Source: Nepenthes gracilis
Lineage: Eukaryota > Streptophyta > Magnoliopsida > Caryophyllales > Nepenthaceae
Assembly: GCA_033239525.1 (NCBI GenBank)
Contig: BSYO01000014.1
Location: 5,994,536 to 6,058,535 of the forward strand
Direction of reading: 5' to 3'
DNA length: 64,000 nucleotides
The number at the start of each line of letters is the position of its first letter. Position 1 is the first letter of the stretch. Positions 35,329-47,810 of this stretch are shown here, in pieces. A program made the position numbers and the translations under genes. The notes below the pieces were generated by a model. The model saw only the letters and a program-made list of their open reading frames with translations, ran no database searches and was not told where the DNA came from.

Positions 35329-35787
35329 GGGCCTCCTGTCGTTGCGGGTGTTACAAGGGTTCCACTGTTCTGGTCTTTCTTCCTACGCGTCTCTGTTTGG
35401 GAGGCTCTGAGCTGTCGTCTTGGCCCTGTTTCCAGAGGCCACCTCGGCCTTTGCATTGACAAGCCTGGTTGTCCTTGCTATTGGGGCCTTCGCCCCGAGC
35501 TTCTTCCTCTGTTTAGAAGTCGACGTTTGGGGCCTTGGGGGTGAGACTCCCATCTATTGCGCTCCAGCTCGAGCGCACAGCACATGAAGCATCTGCTTCA
35601 TGTCATACACGTTCGCGACCAGTTTGCACACGTCAGGCTCAAGCTACTTGCCAGCATGGCTACCCACAGAGGGGTCGTCGCTAGGGACAGTAGTGTCCCT
35701 CGCCGGTGCGCTTGCTTGTGGTCTAGTTTTGACCATCTTTAGAGTGAGAGAGTGAACATTGGGAAAGGTGGCTAGACTTTTTCGTCA

Positions 35788-35806
35788 TTCCCACAGACAG
35801 TGCCAA
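35788..35806 (-). promoter_or_regulatory. Primer-binding site of the Tat-type element
   Basis: The minus strand reads TTGGCACTGTCTGTGGGAA just inside the 5' LTR. Close variants of this motif with the same TGTGGGAA end mark the LTR edge in many plant Tat-lineage elements (from memory of the family). It fixes the orientation and sets the LTR start at about 35,810. Confidence 0.65.
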
Positions 35807-36010
35807 CGATGCGTTCCTGGGTCCGGGTTCTTGGGCAGATTAGGAAGCTTTGGAATTCCTCAGTTAAGTTGGATCGCAAACGGGTCCATTTTTCACGTCT
35901 CTCAACCTAGGCCCTGCACACCGCAAACTACAAATAAGAGGTTAAAGGATGACGGGAGGTTGTCCTACCGTAAACACTCCGACCCTCAAGTCAGAAATCT
36001 TTTCAAATGA

Positions 36011-37192
36011 ATGGAAAGATTTCAAATTCACAAATCTTTTCCAGCCGATTACTGGACCCTTCTTGGGCTCAGTTGGATTAGTAGCGCAGTGGGTAAGCCC
36101 CTCCACCTTGATTCATCCACTGCCCAATTGAATCGTTTGCATACTGCTCGTGTGTGTGTCAAAATCACTCCTGATACGGTGCTCCCGTCCAAGATTATCT
36201 TAAATTCCTCTGCAAATGGGGTGGAGGGAGCTACTGTTGTGGAGGTGGAAATGCCGGGCTCTCGGCCTAGGGGAGGCCGCAGCTCCTCTCTAAGACGCTC
36301 TAAATCTGCTGCTTGCAGCCTGGAAAGTAGCCTGATGCCAAGTGGGTACTCTGGCCCTGATGGTCTGTCCCAGCCGTGTGAATCCCAGTCAACTGGCTCC
36401 CCTGGTTTGGCTCCTCATGATGATATTACAAATTATGTGGAACTGAATGGCTTGATGCCCGATTTGGTTTCTCCTAAGCAGGATGCGCTAACTACTTCCG
36501 TGGAGTTGGAACCTTCGGTTATTGCCCCCATTTTGGTTCCCTGCTCTACTATGTTTCCAGATTGCGATTTGTTGAATGTGTGGTCTCATGATCTGGCTAC
36601 TTACTCAGTATCTCCAACACCATATTGTCCTCTAACTGGGGGTCCTGGACCAGATTCTGGCCCAGTGGATTTTGTGGCTGATGGAGTTGCCATGTTGCCC
36701 TGTAGGGTGCAATTCGATGAGGGCCGAGGGGCTGCTCTTGACACGGTGGATGAGTCCAACGTGCTACACCTTCACTCCCCCAATGATGAGGTGGCTGATA
36801 AGATTTCAGCTCCTTTTTTATTGACTATAGCCCTTGGGCGTTCGATTTGCATGTCAAATGCCTCCAGTCGTTTGGGTGGCCCTCCTGATGCGATCCCCAA
36901 AAGGTTGATCCCTGAAAATGATACAGATAGTGATTGTACCCCTCCCTCTATCCAGCGTATAACAAAAAAGTATGGCTTGGATTCGGCCAAGCATATCGGT
37001 TCGGGTTCTACAAACTCCTATATGTCTTCTGCTGAAATTTCCATAGGGCGGGCTATTGTCTACTCTACAGAGAAATTTTTAAGCGTCAATGAGGCGATGG
37101 ACCTGGAGTGTGAATCTTGGCTGCCATTTAAATCCCGGAGAAGGAAAAAACCCAAAAATCCTAGGGCTTCTCCGAATACCTTGGCCCCTTGA
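36011..37192 (+). pseudogene. LINE ORF1 C-terminal part (393-codon open frame)
   Basis: The longest open frame on the plus strand. Residues ~10-50 (FPADYWTLLGLSWISSAVGK, then ARVCVKI) are homologous to the ORF1 segment at about 27,870-27,915 of the other LINE. The rest is a serine/proline-rich linker, with FKSRRRKKPKNPRASPN near the end, as in plant LINE ORF1 proteins before ORF2. The ATG at 36,011 probably lies in LTR sequence before the LINE junction, so the frame is an accidental LTR-LINE fusion and not a host gene. The frame is intact over the LINE part, unlike the ORF1 at 27,037-29,055. Confidence 0.7.
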
Positions 37193-38996
37193 TGTTTGCT
37201 TACCGATTGTAATAAATGCAGATTTTGGCTTGCCTATTGGTCCGGGCTCCTATCTATTGATTGAGCTGTTGTCCATGGCTTCTCCAAGATCTCTCTTGGC
37301 TCCTCTTGCACATGTTGAATCTCTTCTTGAAGCTGGCAGGGATGTTCGGGTTTCAAAACTTTTTTGTTGATTCTGATTGGCTGACTGCTCTCCTTGAAGG
37401 GCACTCTATCCTTCCTGGCGTGTTTTGGGCAGTCTGGAGGCTGGAACCGTAGTGTATTTGTTACTTTTTTTCCTTGCTTGATGCTCATTAGTTGGGATCC
37501 TGTTTAGGTGACAATGGCTCTTATGCTATGTTTTGTTGGGTATCTTTGCTGCTCTTGCTGTAAAATGTAGAGCATCTTGATATGAGTCTGATGCTGTTTG
37601 AACACCGGCGCCTGTAGCAGGTGGTGCAGTATAGCCTGTTGCTGATCCCGTGGTGCCCCTTGTGGTTGATATCGCCTAATGGCGTTGGGTGGTTCAATGC
37701 TCCTGGCATTGATCCATTAATATGGATTCGGTTGTGCTTTGAGGGCATTGATTGAAATCTGTGGAAGTGCTGAATTGCTGTGCTTTCTTGCGGCCCATGA
37801 TGTACTGGTGCACTAATGGCTGGTTTTGAGATCCAGGTATTTGCTGGTGTATTTTCTCTCGGCGAGACTACATCATCTCAAGATTGGGCCGTATGCAGCC
37901 GAGCTCCTTCTATGTTCTGTCCTAGTGCTTATAAACTGATTTCGGATTGGGCTATCGCTGTTGCTGGCCTTGGATGTTGATAGCAGTTCTGCTACTCTAT
38001 GGGCTTAAGCTGATGCTGCCCTATCAGTGTTTGGTTGCAGTCGTTAATAGCTGCTCAGTGGTTTTGTGTTGCTGCAGCAATGTTGGTGTTCTGTACCTTT
38101 AATTGCCGATCTAGTCGAATGGTTCAGATGGTTTTGGTGATAGGTGTTTTATTGGCCCTGTCATTGTCAAAAATGGCATTTGCCATGAAATGCTGCTAAT
38201 TGGGTAGTTGCCAATTAGTATTACCCCGCTGTCGGCTGCTTATGCTGGAATGCTAATCCTGCTTTTTGGGGCCTTCCTATCACTGAGGGATTGCTGACCT
38301 GAAGCCGGTGGTTTTTCCTTCTGTCTTCTTGTGGGAACCGAGGTTTGGTGGATTTAAGTCCTCTTCCCTCACTGGAGTCGACTTCGAGAACGATGATGAA
38401 GAAATATGCTGGTGGATGGTTGCGATCTCTCTTGGACCTGCGGTTTATTTTGGAGCTGCTGGTATGCATTTTGGCCTGGTGTGCTGGCACTTTGCATTCC
38501 GGTTTCCTTCTCTCTCGAGCGCCCGTTCTAGGATGCCTCCTCCTTGCGATGACGTGGATAATGCCATCTCGGTGCTTTGCCCGTTTTGAACAGGCTGTAA
38601 GGATGCCTGGCTGATGTGGTAGTTTGCCTTTATGCTGGTTCTTTCGCCCAGTAGCTTTCTACCCTTTTGCCCCTCTCACATGCCCTTGGTTGGGGGTTGG
38701 CAGATTGATGGGCTCCAGCAACTTGCTGTGATCCTGCTGCTGTTTTTATTCTAAAACGGACAGACCTCATGTTTGGCGTTTTTATCTGCTCTATTGATGT
38801 TGGAGCTTTTTGAGTGCATTGAGTGAATACTAGCAATTTTGTTTCTCTGTTGGTTTCATGAGATGTATCTATGTGCTCGGGGCATGCCCTAGCGATTATG
38901 ATTTATCCCCAAGTCGGAAAAACACTTGATGATAAACCATTGCTTGTAAATTTTTTCTCCCATTAATCCAAATCACTTACTTACCAAAAAAAAAAG
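36020..38996 (+). mobile_element. 5'-truncated LINE carrying an ORF1 end but no ORF2
   Basis: Ends with CCCATTAATCCAAATC, ACTTACTTACC and about 10 A at 38,996, the shared LINE tail; CTCGGGGCATGCCCTAGCGA (about 38,878) is also common to the other copies. The 5' part is an open ORF1 frame to 37,192. The 1.8 kb between ORF1 and the tail is T/G-rich without endonuclease or RT. A weak target duplication (TGAATGGAAAGATT near 36,007 against TGGATGTAAACATG near 38,998) is possible but uncertain, so the left edge is approximate. Confidence 0.75.
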
Positions 38997-39603
38997 TGGA
39001 TGTAAACATGATGAGAATGCAAAAATATATGAATGAGGGGAGTGTGTGGGATGTTTGAAGGAGGCTTGGGCTCCGTAAATGCACCGTTATGAGTGGCTCA
39101 CTTTCACCGTCATAGGAAGGCAGTGGCTCGAGGGAAGAGAGTTGGTTCTTTCTCCTCAGAGCTTTGAGCACTGGGTGAAAGATCAAATGTTTGATCTCAG
39201 GTCACCACTTAGGCTCTTTTAGGAAAGTTCGAATCGAATCCCTTCTTCGCTGCAAGAGAGGGCATCTATAGGCACCTTGAGAGATGCTTTGGGAGTTGGA
39301 ATCTCTGACAAGTGGCTTGTCGGGATTTGTCGGTCGTTGCGTGTTAGCGGTGGCCAATAATGTCAATTGTTGCCTTGTGGAGGCAAGGAGACCATTGTTG
39401 AGCATGGCCAACGCAGACCTGTTGACTTTACTCAAATTGGCTAAGTAGCTGTTGAGACGACGTGAGCTGCAACTTGTCAGCACAGACTTCATCTTCCATT
39501 GGCTGACATCTTCTAAGACGGCGTCTCCTACAACAGTCACCTCTGCATAGGCGCACATACTGATTGGCTGCGCATCTGGGGCTCCCCCAAACTAAGGACG
39601 TCA

Positions 39604-39948
39604 TTGCCGTAAATGGATGGGATATTATTGGTGTAAAATGAATTTTAAAACCGTATTATTGTTGATGATAGTAGTAATATATTATTTTATACTTCCACCA
39701 CAAATGTTGAGGATAGATATTGTTATATTAATTTAGTAAAAAAATAATATTATCATGCATTATCAACCCAATATTTTACGAATATATTTGTTCAGTGATA
39801 TAATTGATTGTCAATGATAATAAGATAATTGCTCAAGTGGGCATGCAATTTATGATTCTATTATTAAACTTATTAGTGATTTGCTACATGACATTATGAC
39901 AGGATAATACAAATTTTATAAAATTACATTAATAATCATTCTAAAACA
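39604..39948. other. AT-rich 3' flank of the ABCG gene
   Basis: About 345 bases, strongly AT-rich, with no frame or repeat that I recognise. It should hold the 3' untranslated region and polyadenylation site of the ABCG gene (minus strand). No clear AATAAA is present; AATAAG- and AATAAT-like hexamers occur near 39,865-39,935. Confidence 0.5.
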
Positions 39949-42900
39949 CTACAGGGGAAACAAGTTGAGGGATCTGATCATAGGTTTTAATTTCTCGAGT
40001 GCCTTAATAATACCAAAAAATATGAGCCGATAAATCACAATCATTCCGATCACAATAGCAAGATCCACCCATTTAGAATATCCCATCTCAACTTCCCAAT
40101 TACTCTTCAAGATCTTCTCCCCAGAAATGGTTGCCGGTCCTCCAACTTGATTATTTGGAAATGTGAGTCCTTCATACTCATTCTTGAACAACCCTTGAAA
40201 AGCGTATTTATGAAAGGAAATATAATACATTGGGTACCGCCAAAATGGCTTCGGAAGATCATCCGGTAGCCGAAAGAAGCCGCCAACGAGCATCATTCCA
40301 CCTTGGATGCCAGCACCGGTGATGATGCCCATTAAAAAGTCCGGGACGATGCTTGCAACGATCATCATTAGGCTTTCAACCAAAAGCATGCAGGCAAACA
40401 ACAGCAAGGCGAAGTAGACAAAGTGATCGAATGCTCTCTGAAGGCCAACAAGATAATAAGCAATTGCACCGGGAATAAGAGAGATGACAACCAAGTAGGG
40501 GATGGACGAGAACGTGTTGCCAATCACATATGCTTCCACACCATAGTGTCCATTTAATCTTTCTCGTTGAAAGATCTGGTTTTCAATTCAATCAAAAGAA
40601 GCATGCTTTATTATGTAGTTTGAAATATGACTTTTTGAGAGATCTCTAAGCAACATGGATCATTGTTGCTAATCTTATGATATTATCTAATAACTCATTC
40701 ACTTATTCAAATGTCACATAATATGGATATTTTAACATATGTAGTCTCAAATATATACATATATATAACTGAAAGTTCAACACTACATATTTTAAAAATA
40801 AATTTTTAGCATGTAATCTCATAAAATAATAATATAATTAATTAGAAGCTAAATATTAAATACTTTGAAATATAAGTACTCACCTTCATATCTTCTACGA
40901 AAGAAGGAAATCCACCAATCGCCATGAATGTTAAGAAACTTTCAACAAACATGAGCATTGAACCTCTAGCCTGGATATTAAAAAAAAATTAAGCTGATTT
41001 TTTTATCCCAATCTTAAAATTTAGTATCGCATTAATTTTTTTTGTATAATTAAATCTTTTCAAAGGAATGTTTTTCTTGTACACTTAAGCCTATTAGATT
41101 AAATAAAACCCTACTTAACTACAGTAATACAGTAAGACTATGAGACATTTGTTTGTTTTGGTAAGTGGATGATATCATTGAATTTAGTTAAGGTCTGTTA
41201 CCAAAGTTCGCAACAAGCAACATGAAGGGCTGAAAGGTGTTGGCTAATTCTTTTCAAGGTGTTATAGTGACTTTACTATAACAATGTTTTGAATCTAATG
41301 CTTTATTGCAATCCCTAAATTTAATTTAACTTTTAACGATCCATTTTTCTTCTGTCCACTAGATACTTCAACTCTTTTTTCTATTGTTCGTTTTATATTG
41401 ATGATAAAAATCAAAAGAATAGAAACAAAAAATAAATATTATTGATAGTCAGATTACCTGGATAGACCCATAAGAGTGGCCAATATCATAGTATATAGTT
41501 CCAGTGCATAAACAAAGTGCAATATAAATAGCGAAACGAAGCCAATAGTAGCCCAAATCACGATACATATTTACAAATGACCTCTTGGTAAGAACAAAGG
41601 ATTGAGTTACAAAGCTTGTTTGGCGTTTATTCTTCTTAAGGATTTCTCCTTCCTATAAAAAATAAAAATCAGTTATTTAATAAATTAGAGGCAAGAAAGA
41701 AAGAATAAAATTTATCAAAATTAATTTAATAGGAAGCTACCAAAAAAAATTAGAAATTATTCAAACCTGTTGACATATTGCAAATACTTGATTTTGAAGT
41801 TGGTGTAATATGTCGGACACTTTATATGATTCTACAAGAATGTTAATAGCTTCTTTTATACTTGTTCCGCTTTCGTGTCCTTGTTCAATGTCCTGCTTAA
41901 TTGGCACAGAAGAGCAAAGTTCTTGTGTGAAACATGATTTCAATCAATAAAATATGGTTCCTATTTTTATGAACTGGCAACTTCAAAACAAAAATAGGAG
42001 GGCTAAGCCACATGATGCTTGATTTGGGAAATGATATCATCTACAATACTATTTGTTTAATTGACAATGCATGCTACTGTGAAATGCATTATCTATTTAG
42101 AAAATGAAAAAATGAGGTTATTTAACTAATATCATCATACGACACATGTTTAACAAGATTGAACAAAGAAGCGGTTAAGAATTAATATTGATATGAGATT
42201 GAAGTAATGAACATTTTGAGGCTAAATTCCTTTGTCACCTTTGTCAATTGTAATATTTTCAGGAGTCATTACACTTATAATTTTTTAATGAGATAAAATG
42301 TTTACTTATTTACCAAAAATATGAACAATGATCTTGAGAATGAAGCGATGAAAAGAACATGTATTAATATTGCTGCATATTACATAGCTTTCAATTTTCT
42401 AGCTAAATTTTAAGTGGATCTTATTGTAAATTCATGCAACTCTCAACCACTAAATCCAGCCACAACGATTTTATTTAACTATTTTGTGTGCATCTAAATA
42501 ATATTAGGATATTTAAAATATGGAATACTTACCAACTCGAAGTCGTCATTGATGATTCTTAAATAGTGATCAGATGGGTTTCTTAAACTTGGACACGGGA
42601 ATCCATTTTGAGCAAAAAACTGCATTTGATTGAAAACCTCAATTAATTCTATAACTTACAAGTATAACAAATTAAAAAGGAAAATATATATTATCGTTAT
42701 TTAGTAGCATGAACAAGTAGATCAAATATTATCAATCACAAATGCAAAATGTATATTTTAGAATATGTAAATGATAGGTATATTTGTTTCTTTTTATTTG
42801 TGCTCATCTCATCCAAGTTGAGCTAAAGCAACTGTACATCCTAAAGCCTTATAAGAAGATGGTATTGGGCATATCTCAAGTCATCAAATCATCAATAAAA

Positions 42901-45900
42901 TATATACACTAGAGGTCTCTTTTTCCCTCCATGGCAACATTAAAAAAATTAAATGCATATTTGAAGCTCGAGTATAATATTAGTATGGGCTTGCTGCTAG
43001 TATCTTTTGGTCAGTCATTGAAGTATATTGATTGAGCCAATTATTTTTTCTAATGGTTGGATAAGAATAGAAGATATATGATAAATTAGATATTGCATGA
43101 TGTTCATGACATATAATATAATTTTGTGATAAGAACTTAATTTAGGTAAAATGATTATTAGACAACTTTAAATTTAATTACCTCTTGTGCGGCTAAAGTA
43201 GGGCCAAAATAGACTAGCTTTCCATAGCAAAGGAGGCAAAGATTGTGGAAAAGCTCAAACACCTCACTGCTAGGCTGATGAATTGAAACAATGACTGTAC
43301 TCTTATCCTTTTGGGCAAGTTTAGCAATGCAGCTCATGACATGGTAAGATGCAGCACTGTCGAGACCGCTGGTGGGTTCATCCAGAAAGAGGAGTGGAGG
43401 CCGTGTTAGGATCTCAATGCAAATGCTGACTCTCCTCCTTTGTCCACCGCTGATACCATTTGTTCCCCATCCTCCTATTCTTGTGTTGATCACGTCTTGT
43501 AAGCCCATCTCCCTTATCACTGTGTCAGCTCTTTCCAATTTCTTTATCTTTGACATCGAGGTATCAAGTTGAAGTTGAGCGGAGTAGTGTACGAGTTCTC
43601 TTACCGTCAACGTTTGCATCAATGTGTCATCTTGTATTACATATGCCTAATTTAAGCCACATAATAATAAATAGTAGAATTTTTTTATTTTTATTTTTTG
43701 GGCAATAACTTGGGCATAATTAATAACGATCTACAATTTTGAATTTTAATTGAACAGAAAAAATATAACATAAATAATACTACATTTTTCTTCATAAGTT
43801 TCTAAAAGGTTCTTTTTATTTTGTTTTTCTAAAAATGATTGCTTTATATTTCATAGATAATAAATCATTGTTAAATAATACTTCCCTGACTGTTTTCAAT
43901 GAATGATGAGATTTTTTTAGGCATTCCCTCCCCCTAATAAACAGCAAGAAAAAATCATTATGAATTTCAAAAACCTTTTGCAGAAATAATATAGATAGAC
44001 CAAAAGCAATTTTTGTGCTAATATGCTAGTTGGGTATTGCCTAATTTGAGTACGCAACAATATTTAATGTCATTCTTAAACTAAATTTATTAGTATTGAA
44101 GAAGCTTAAAAATATATGCAAAGATATATTATTAAAATATTGAAAACTTTGAATGATACATTTTTTTTAATTAAAAATAATAATAATTGGATTTTGGCCT
44201 ATTCTTACTGAAGTCCCATAGGTAAGAGCTTGCTTGCAACCGTTGACCAAAATTTCTCCTGTCATCCTTGTATTCGAGCTTAAACGTCCTACAATATTTA
44301 AAAATAAAATTAACCAAATATGGAAAAAATACATCTATTATTATACTCTGAAATTATCTTTATTCCAGATTTCAACAATAGATTTTTCTTTTCTTGTTGA
44401 AGAGTCGCAACAATTTATAAAGAATTTCTTGATTAGTTAAAACATTTTTCTTTTGTGATTATGAAAAAGGAAAAAAAATATATAAGAAAAAACCGACCAA
44501 AGGTCATGCAAGCATACAACTTGTTTAACTTGTTTAATAAATTAAGCTTGAAAAGCCTATGATCCAACTATTGCTTGTAAGATATAGTTCGCCAACTAGG
44601 CTTTTTATAGACGACTGTATTAGTGGTTGTAAATCTTTTTAAACTAGAACTTAAATATGTATTCTATATATATATATATATATTGTTTTATTTAATTTTG
44701 TCATAATTATGCTAATTAGTTTTTTGGATTTTGTGTCCATTCAAACAACTAGCTCTTATATTTCAAAAGAACATATATTAATTCAAAATTGAGTAATAGT
44801 TATTTACAAGACTCAGATTTAAGTTCTTAATTTAATTTCATTAACTTTTGGATTTGGATGGAGAGGTTTTATGAAAAATGCGCTCAAAGTTCCCATCATA
44901 AATAATTTGACTACGGTTATAATCAGACATAACTATGGGCAGGCTGGCTAGGTAGTGGAAATAAATTGTCTCACTAATTTGTAGTGTCAACTTAAGGATA
45001 GAAAAAGTGACCATATTCTGAATTCAATAGTCTTAATAGAGACTCTACAACAGTTTATCTTAAACAAGAACAAATAAATTATATTGTGCATTGTGTTGAT
45101 TACATTGATCTAATTTATTAGTTTATCAAGTCTATGGTTGATGGGTTTAGAATAGACAAAAATAAGAGAATATTACCAATTCATTAGGTTTAAATTTAAA
45201 TAATATTGGGTTGGATCTTTATTAAACTTTAGCTAACGTAAATTGAGGTCTAATAGGAAACGTAACGGTTATTAAGTAAAACACAAATCTAACTAAGTTA
45301 TGCATTTGAATAGCGACATATTTGAATGTTCAGTTGAGCAATTTACTCAACTGTGAACAATTCATTAACTTTGTTATTAATATAGGCAAGGGTTTCTATT
45401 TGGCAAATATTAACTATTTATTATTAGTTTAATTTTTAAGTATCAACTGTCTTCATTTAATTTTACGATTAAAATATACTTAATGATAGTTGCATTAATT
45501 AGTTTTTGATAAATCTAGCCACTTAGATTGTGGCTGATAATTCTTATTCAAAAAATAGCAAACAATTGACATCATGACTATACATACAAATATTTTTTCC
45601 TTGAAAAGGGGATGAAATCTAGAAAACAAAAAGTATAGAAAATAGCCCTCTAACTTGTTTTTCAATGATTATACCAAACAAAGTCCTGCACTTCTTTTCT
45701 CTCTCTCATTCTGCCAATCTTACCTGTATTTCAATCTTTTGAGAAATATATCAATTTGAATATTAGAGAATATTTTGAAGCAGAAATTATAATTTTTTTA
45801 TAATTTTTATTTATTATTATAGTGTGTAGGATTCAGATAAAATAATTAAACAAGAAGATTTGAATTTCTTTGACTTAGAATCTAGATTTCAGATATACAT

Positions 45901-47262
45901 TAAATTAAAATGATATAGTTACTTTGTTATATTAACTAATTGTTTAAACATATAGCTACCATGTGATCTATATAAATTATTGTCAACTTTGGCACATATA
46001 AAAAAGTATTGCTTTTCTAATAATTCATTGTATTACTAATCAAAATGATACTTCCAAAATACTAAATAAATTTCTCATAACGAAAATTTTAATGTTCCAG
46101 TACTGATAGCCGTACTCCGCTTTACTATGAATCCCCTTTAGTCCTACTCACTGTATTGTTTTAACATTTATTTTTGAACGTATCAATCAATTAGACATTT
46201 CTTACTAACATTAACTTACCAAACAACTGAGTGTTCGCTACATTAGAGTAACGCTGTTCATGTTTAATTCATGTAAATTCATGCTTGACTCAGGTTTTAA
46301 TTTTACTTATATCTCTTTTACTAGTTATTAATCTTATAAAATAATATATTTCATTTGATAACTACAATCCAAAGATTTAGAGAAGTGCTAGAATCATCAT
46401 CATGGTCAAGTTTACGCATGTATACTACTAAAAAAAAAGTTAAAGAAAAATTTCTTATTTTTAACAAATTTAATCTTCACACTTAATAATACTGTATAAG
46501 ATATTATATATTTCCTCCAAATATTGGTCAATATTTTAAAATTTTAAGCTTTTAGTTAGATTTATTTGTAAAAAGATTTTTCAGTTTAATTTTTGTCCTT
46601 TCAATATTTGTTAAATAAAATGCTTCCAGTTTATGAATTTAAGTTGTAAAAGGACTTTTTTGACTAGTAATCCAATGGCATTTAATTAGTATGATTTTTC
46701 AGAAATATTACCAAATAATTGTTATCAAAATTTATAAAATATTTATAATTTTTTTTTTAAATAACAATAAAAATATAAATTTTTTAGTTGTCGTCGTAAA
46801 CATTAATAATATATATGTTAACTAAGAGAGTCATAAAACATGCCCTTTACCTACTAAGGCATTCAGGAGAGTAGACTTGCCGCAGCCAGAAGGGCCCATG
46901 ATTGCTAACAACTCGCCCGGCTTGGCATATCCGGTCACGCCTTCCAAAATTGTCCGTCGTCCTTCCCCTTTCCGATTGACTATCGTCACCGATAAATCCT
47001 TCCATGTCAAGGACACACCTCTTCCATTGCTCAAACCTTTCTCGTTTGGTAGTGAATGGGGTGGCGGTGACGGTGGCGGCGGCGCAGGTGCAGTGGAGCT
47101 AAGAACAAGGTTGAATGGAAAGTAATTTGCCAAGCTCTTAGAACTGGAGCTTCTCTCAACTTCATTACCGGGGTTCTTTGTTGTGCTCGTGTTGGGCACA
47201 AGTGGCCATGATGGGCTCGGGCTTGGAGTCCATCCAACGGGCACGTTGGTATTCGATGCCAT
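39949..47262 (-). CDS. ABCG-subfamily half-size ABC transporter (ABCG11/12/13/15 clade), 8 exons, 692 aa
   Basis: Exons by splice-site and frame reading: 46,851-47,262; 44,209-44,288; 43,182-43,646; 42,533-42,619; 41,767-41,892; 41,458-41,652; 40,884-40,970; 39,949-40,575. All introns are GT-AG and the sum is 2,079 bases without a stop until TAG. The nucleotide-binding domain comes first: Walker [10 protein letters not shown] (residues 123-131), signature ISGGQ (229-233), Walker B LLFLDE (249-254), D-loop SGLD, switch histidine in SIHQPS (287). The membrane domain follows (about 420-680), with [28 protein letters not shown] and the conserved [12 protein letters not shown]. The N-terminus is serine/proline-rich. 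Relatives act as dimers in the plasma membrane exporting cutin, wax or sporopollenin lipids (family knowledge); the actual substrate is not known. Intron 1 is 2.56 kb. Confidence 0.93.
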
Positions 47263-47383
47263 ATGAATTAGCTGATGGATGGACTCAAATTTTATTTTGA
47301 AAGATTTGCTTTATTTTTTTTATATATAAATAATTATTGAGAGATATTCTGAATACGCAATGCCTTCGGCCTAGATATTCTTC

Positions 47384-47394
47384 TCTATATATAG
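47384..47394 (-). promoter_or_regulatory. TATA box of the ABCG gene
   Basis: The minus strand reads CCTATATATAG about 122 bases upstream of the ATG at 47,262. This gives an expected start of transcription near 47,355 and a 5' leader of about 90 bases. It is the only good TATA match between the ATG and the solo LTR. Confidence 0.6.
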
Positions 47395-47810
47395 GCGTCC
47401 TCACGCTTGCATCTCTGCTTCCAAATATTACCTCCCAAGTTACCATCTCAACCCCGTCAATGCCCCCCAAAAATAATAATAATAAAAGAAAGCATGGACC
47501 ATGTCTTCTTATAAAAACAAAAAATTTTAAATTATTTTGGAATATTATCCTCAGTTTTTATCTTATAATACTTTATCCTTTATATGTAATAATGAGAATA
47601 AACTTATAAAAAAAGGAGAGAATATCTTATTTATTTTACTCCATTGTTATACAAAGATGGTCTTTTTTCAGTATTCATGAAATAATTCCAAAGAAGGGGT
47701 GTGCTGGAGGTAGTGTGAGTGAGCCAAGTAATTTAAGTCATGCTTTTTAAAAATATAATAATACATATTATTTTACAAATTTATATCCATTTGATTTTTG
47801 TATATATATC

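Larger units (their letters stand above)
15974..39603 (-). mobile_element. Old Tat/Retand-type Ty3/gypsy element with an antisense extra ORF, multiply interrupted
   Basis: The core is a minus-strand gag-pol (30,490-35,328) followed upstream by a primer site at 35,788-35,806 and a 5' LTR (35,810 to about 39,603). Beyond the integrase end, where the element's 3' part should be, plus-strand genes carry a 'putative gypsy type transposon' domain (Pfam PF04195 by recognition). An extra ORF in antisense between pol and the 3' LTR is known for part of the plant Tat lineage. The 3' LTR is not recognisable; the Tekay array probably inserted into or replaced it, so the left limit given is a maximum. Three LINE insertions, plus one nested in a LINE, interrupt it. 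Confidence 0.65.
35810..39603 (-). repeat. 5' LTR of the Tat-type element, split by a LINE
   Basis: Plus-strand start TGCGTTCCTGGG at 35,810; likely end ...AAGGACGTCA at 39,603, whose complement TGACGTCC resembles the other terminus. Without the LINE at about 36,020-38,996 the LTR is about 0.8 kb. A TATA-like CTATAGG (39,269-39,275) on the transcribed strand fits an LTR promoter. The outer edge is approximate, because the second LTR and the target duplication are not available for comparison. Confidence 0.5.

Noticed and set aside
36011..37192. 393-codon frame as a possible host gene
   Set aside because: Its N-terminal part matches LINE ORF1 and it ends in LINE 3' sequence with the shared tail, so it is element sequence.
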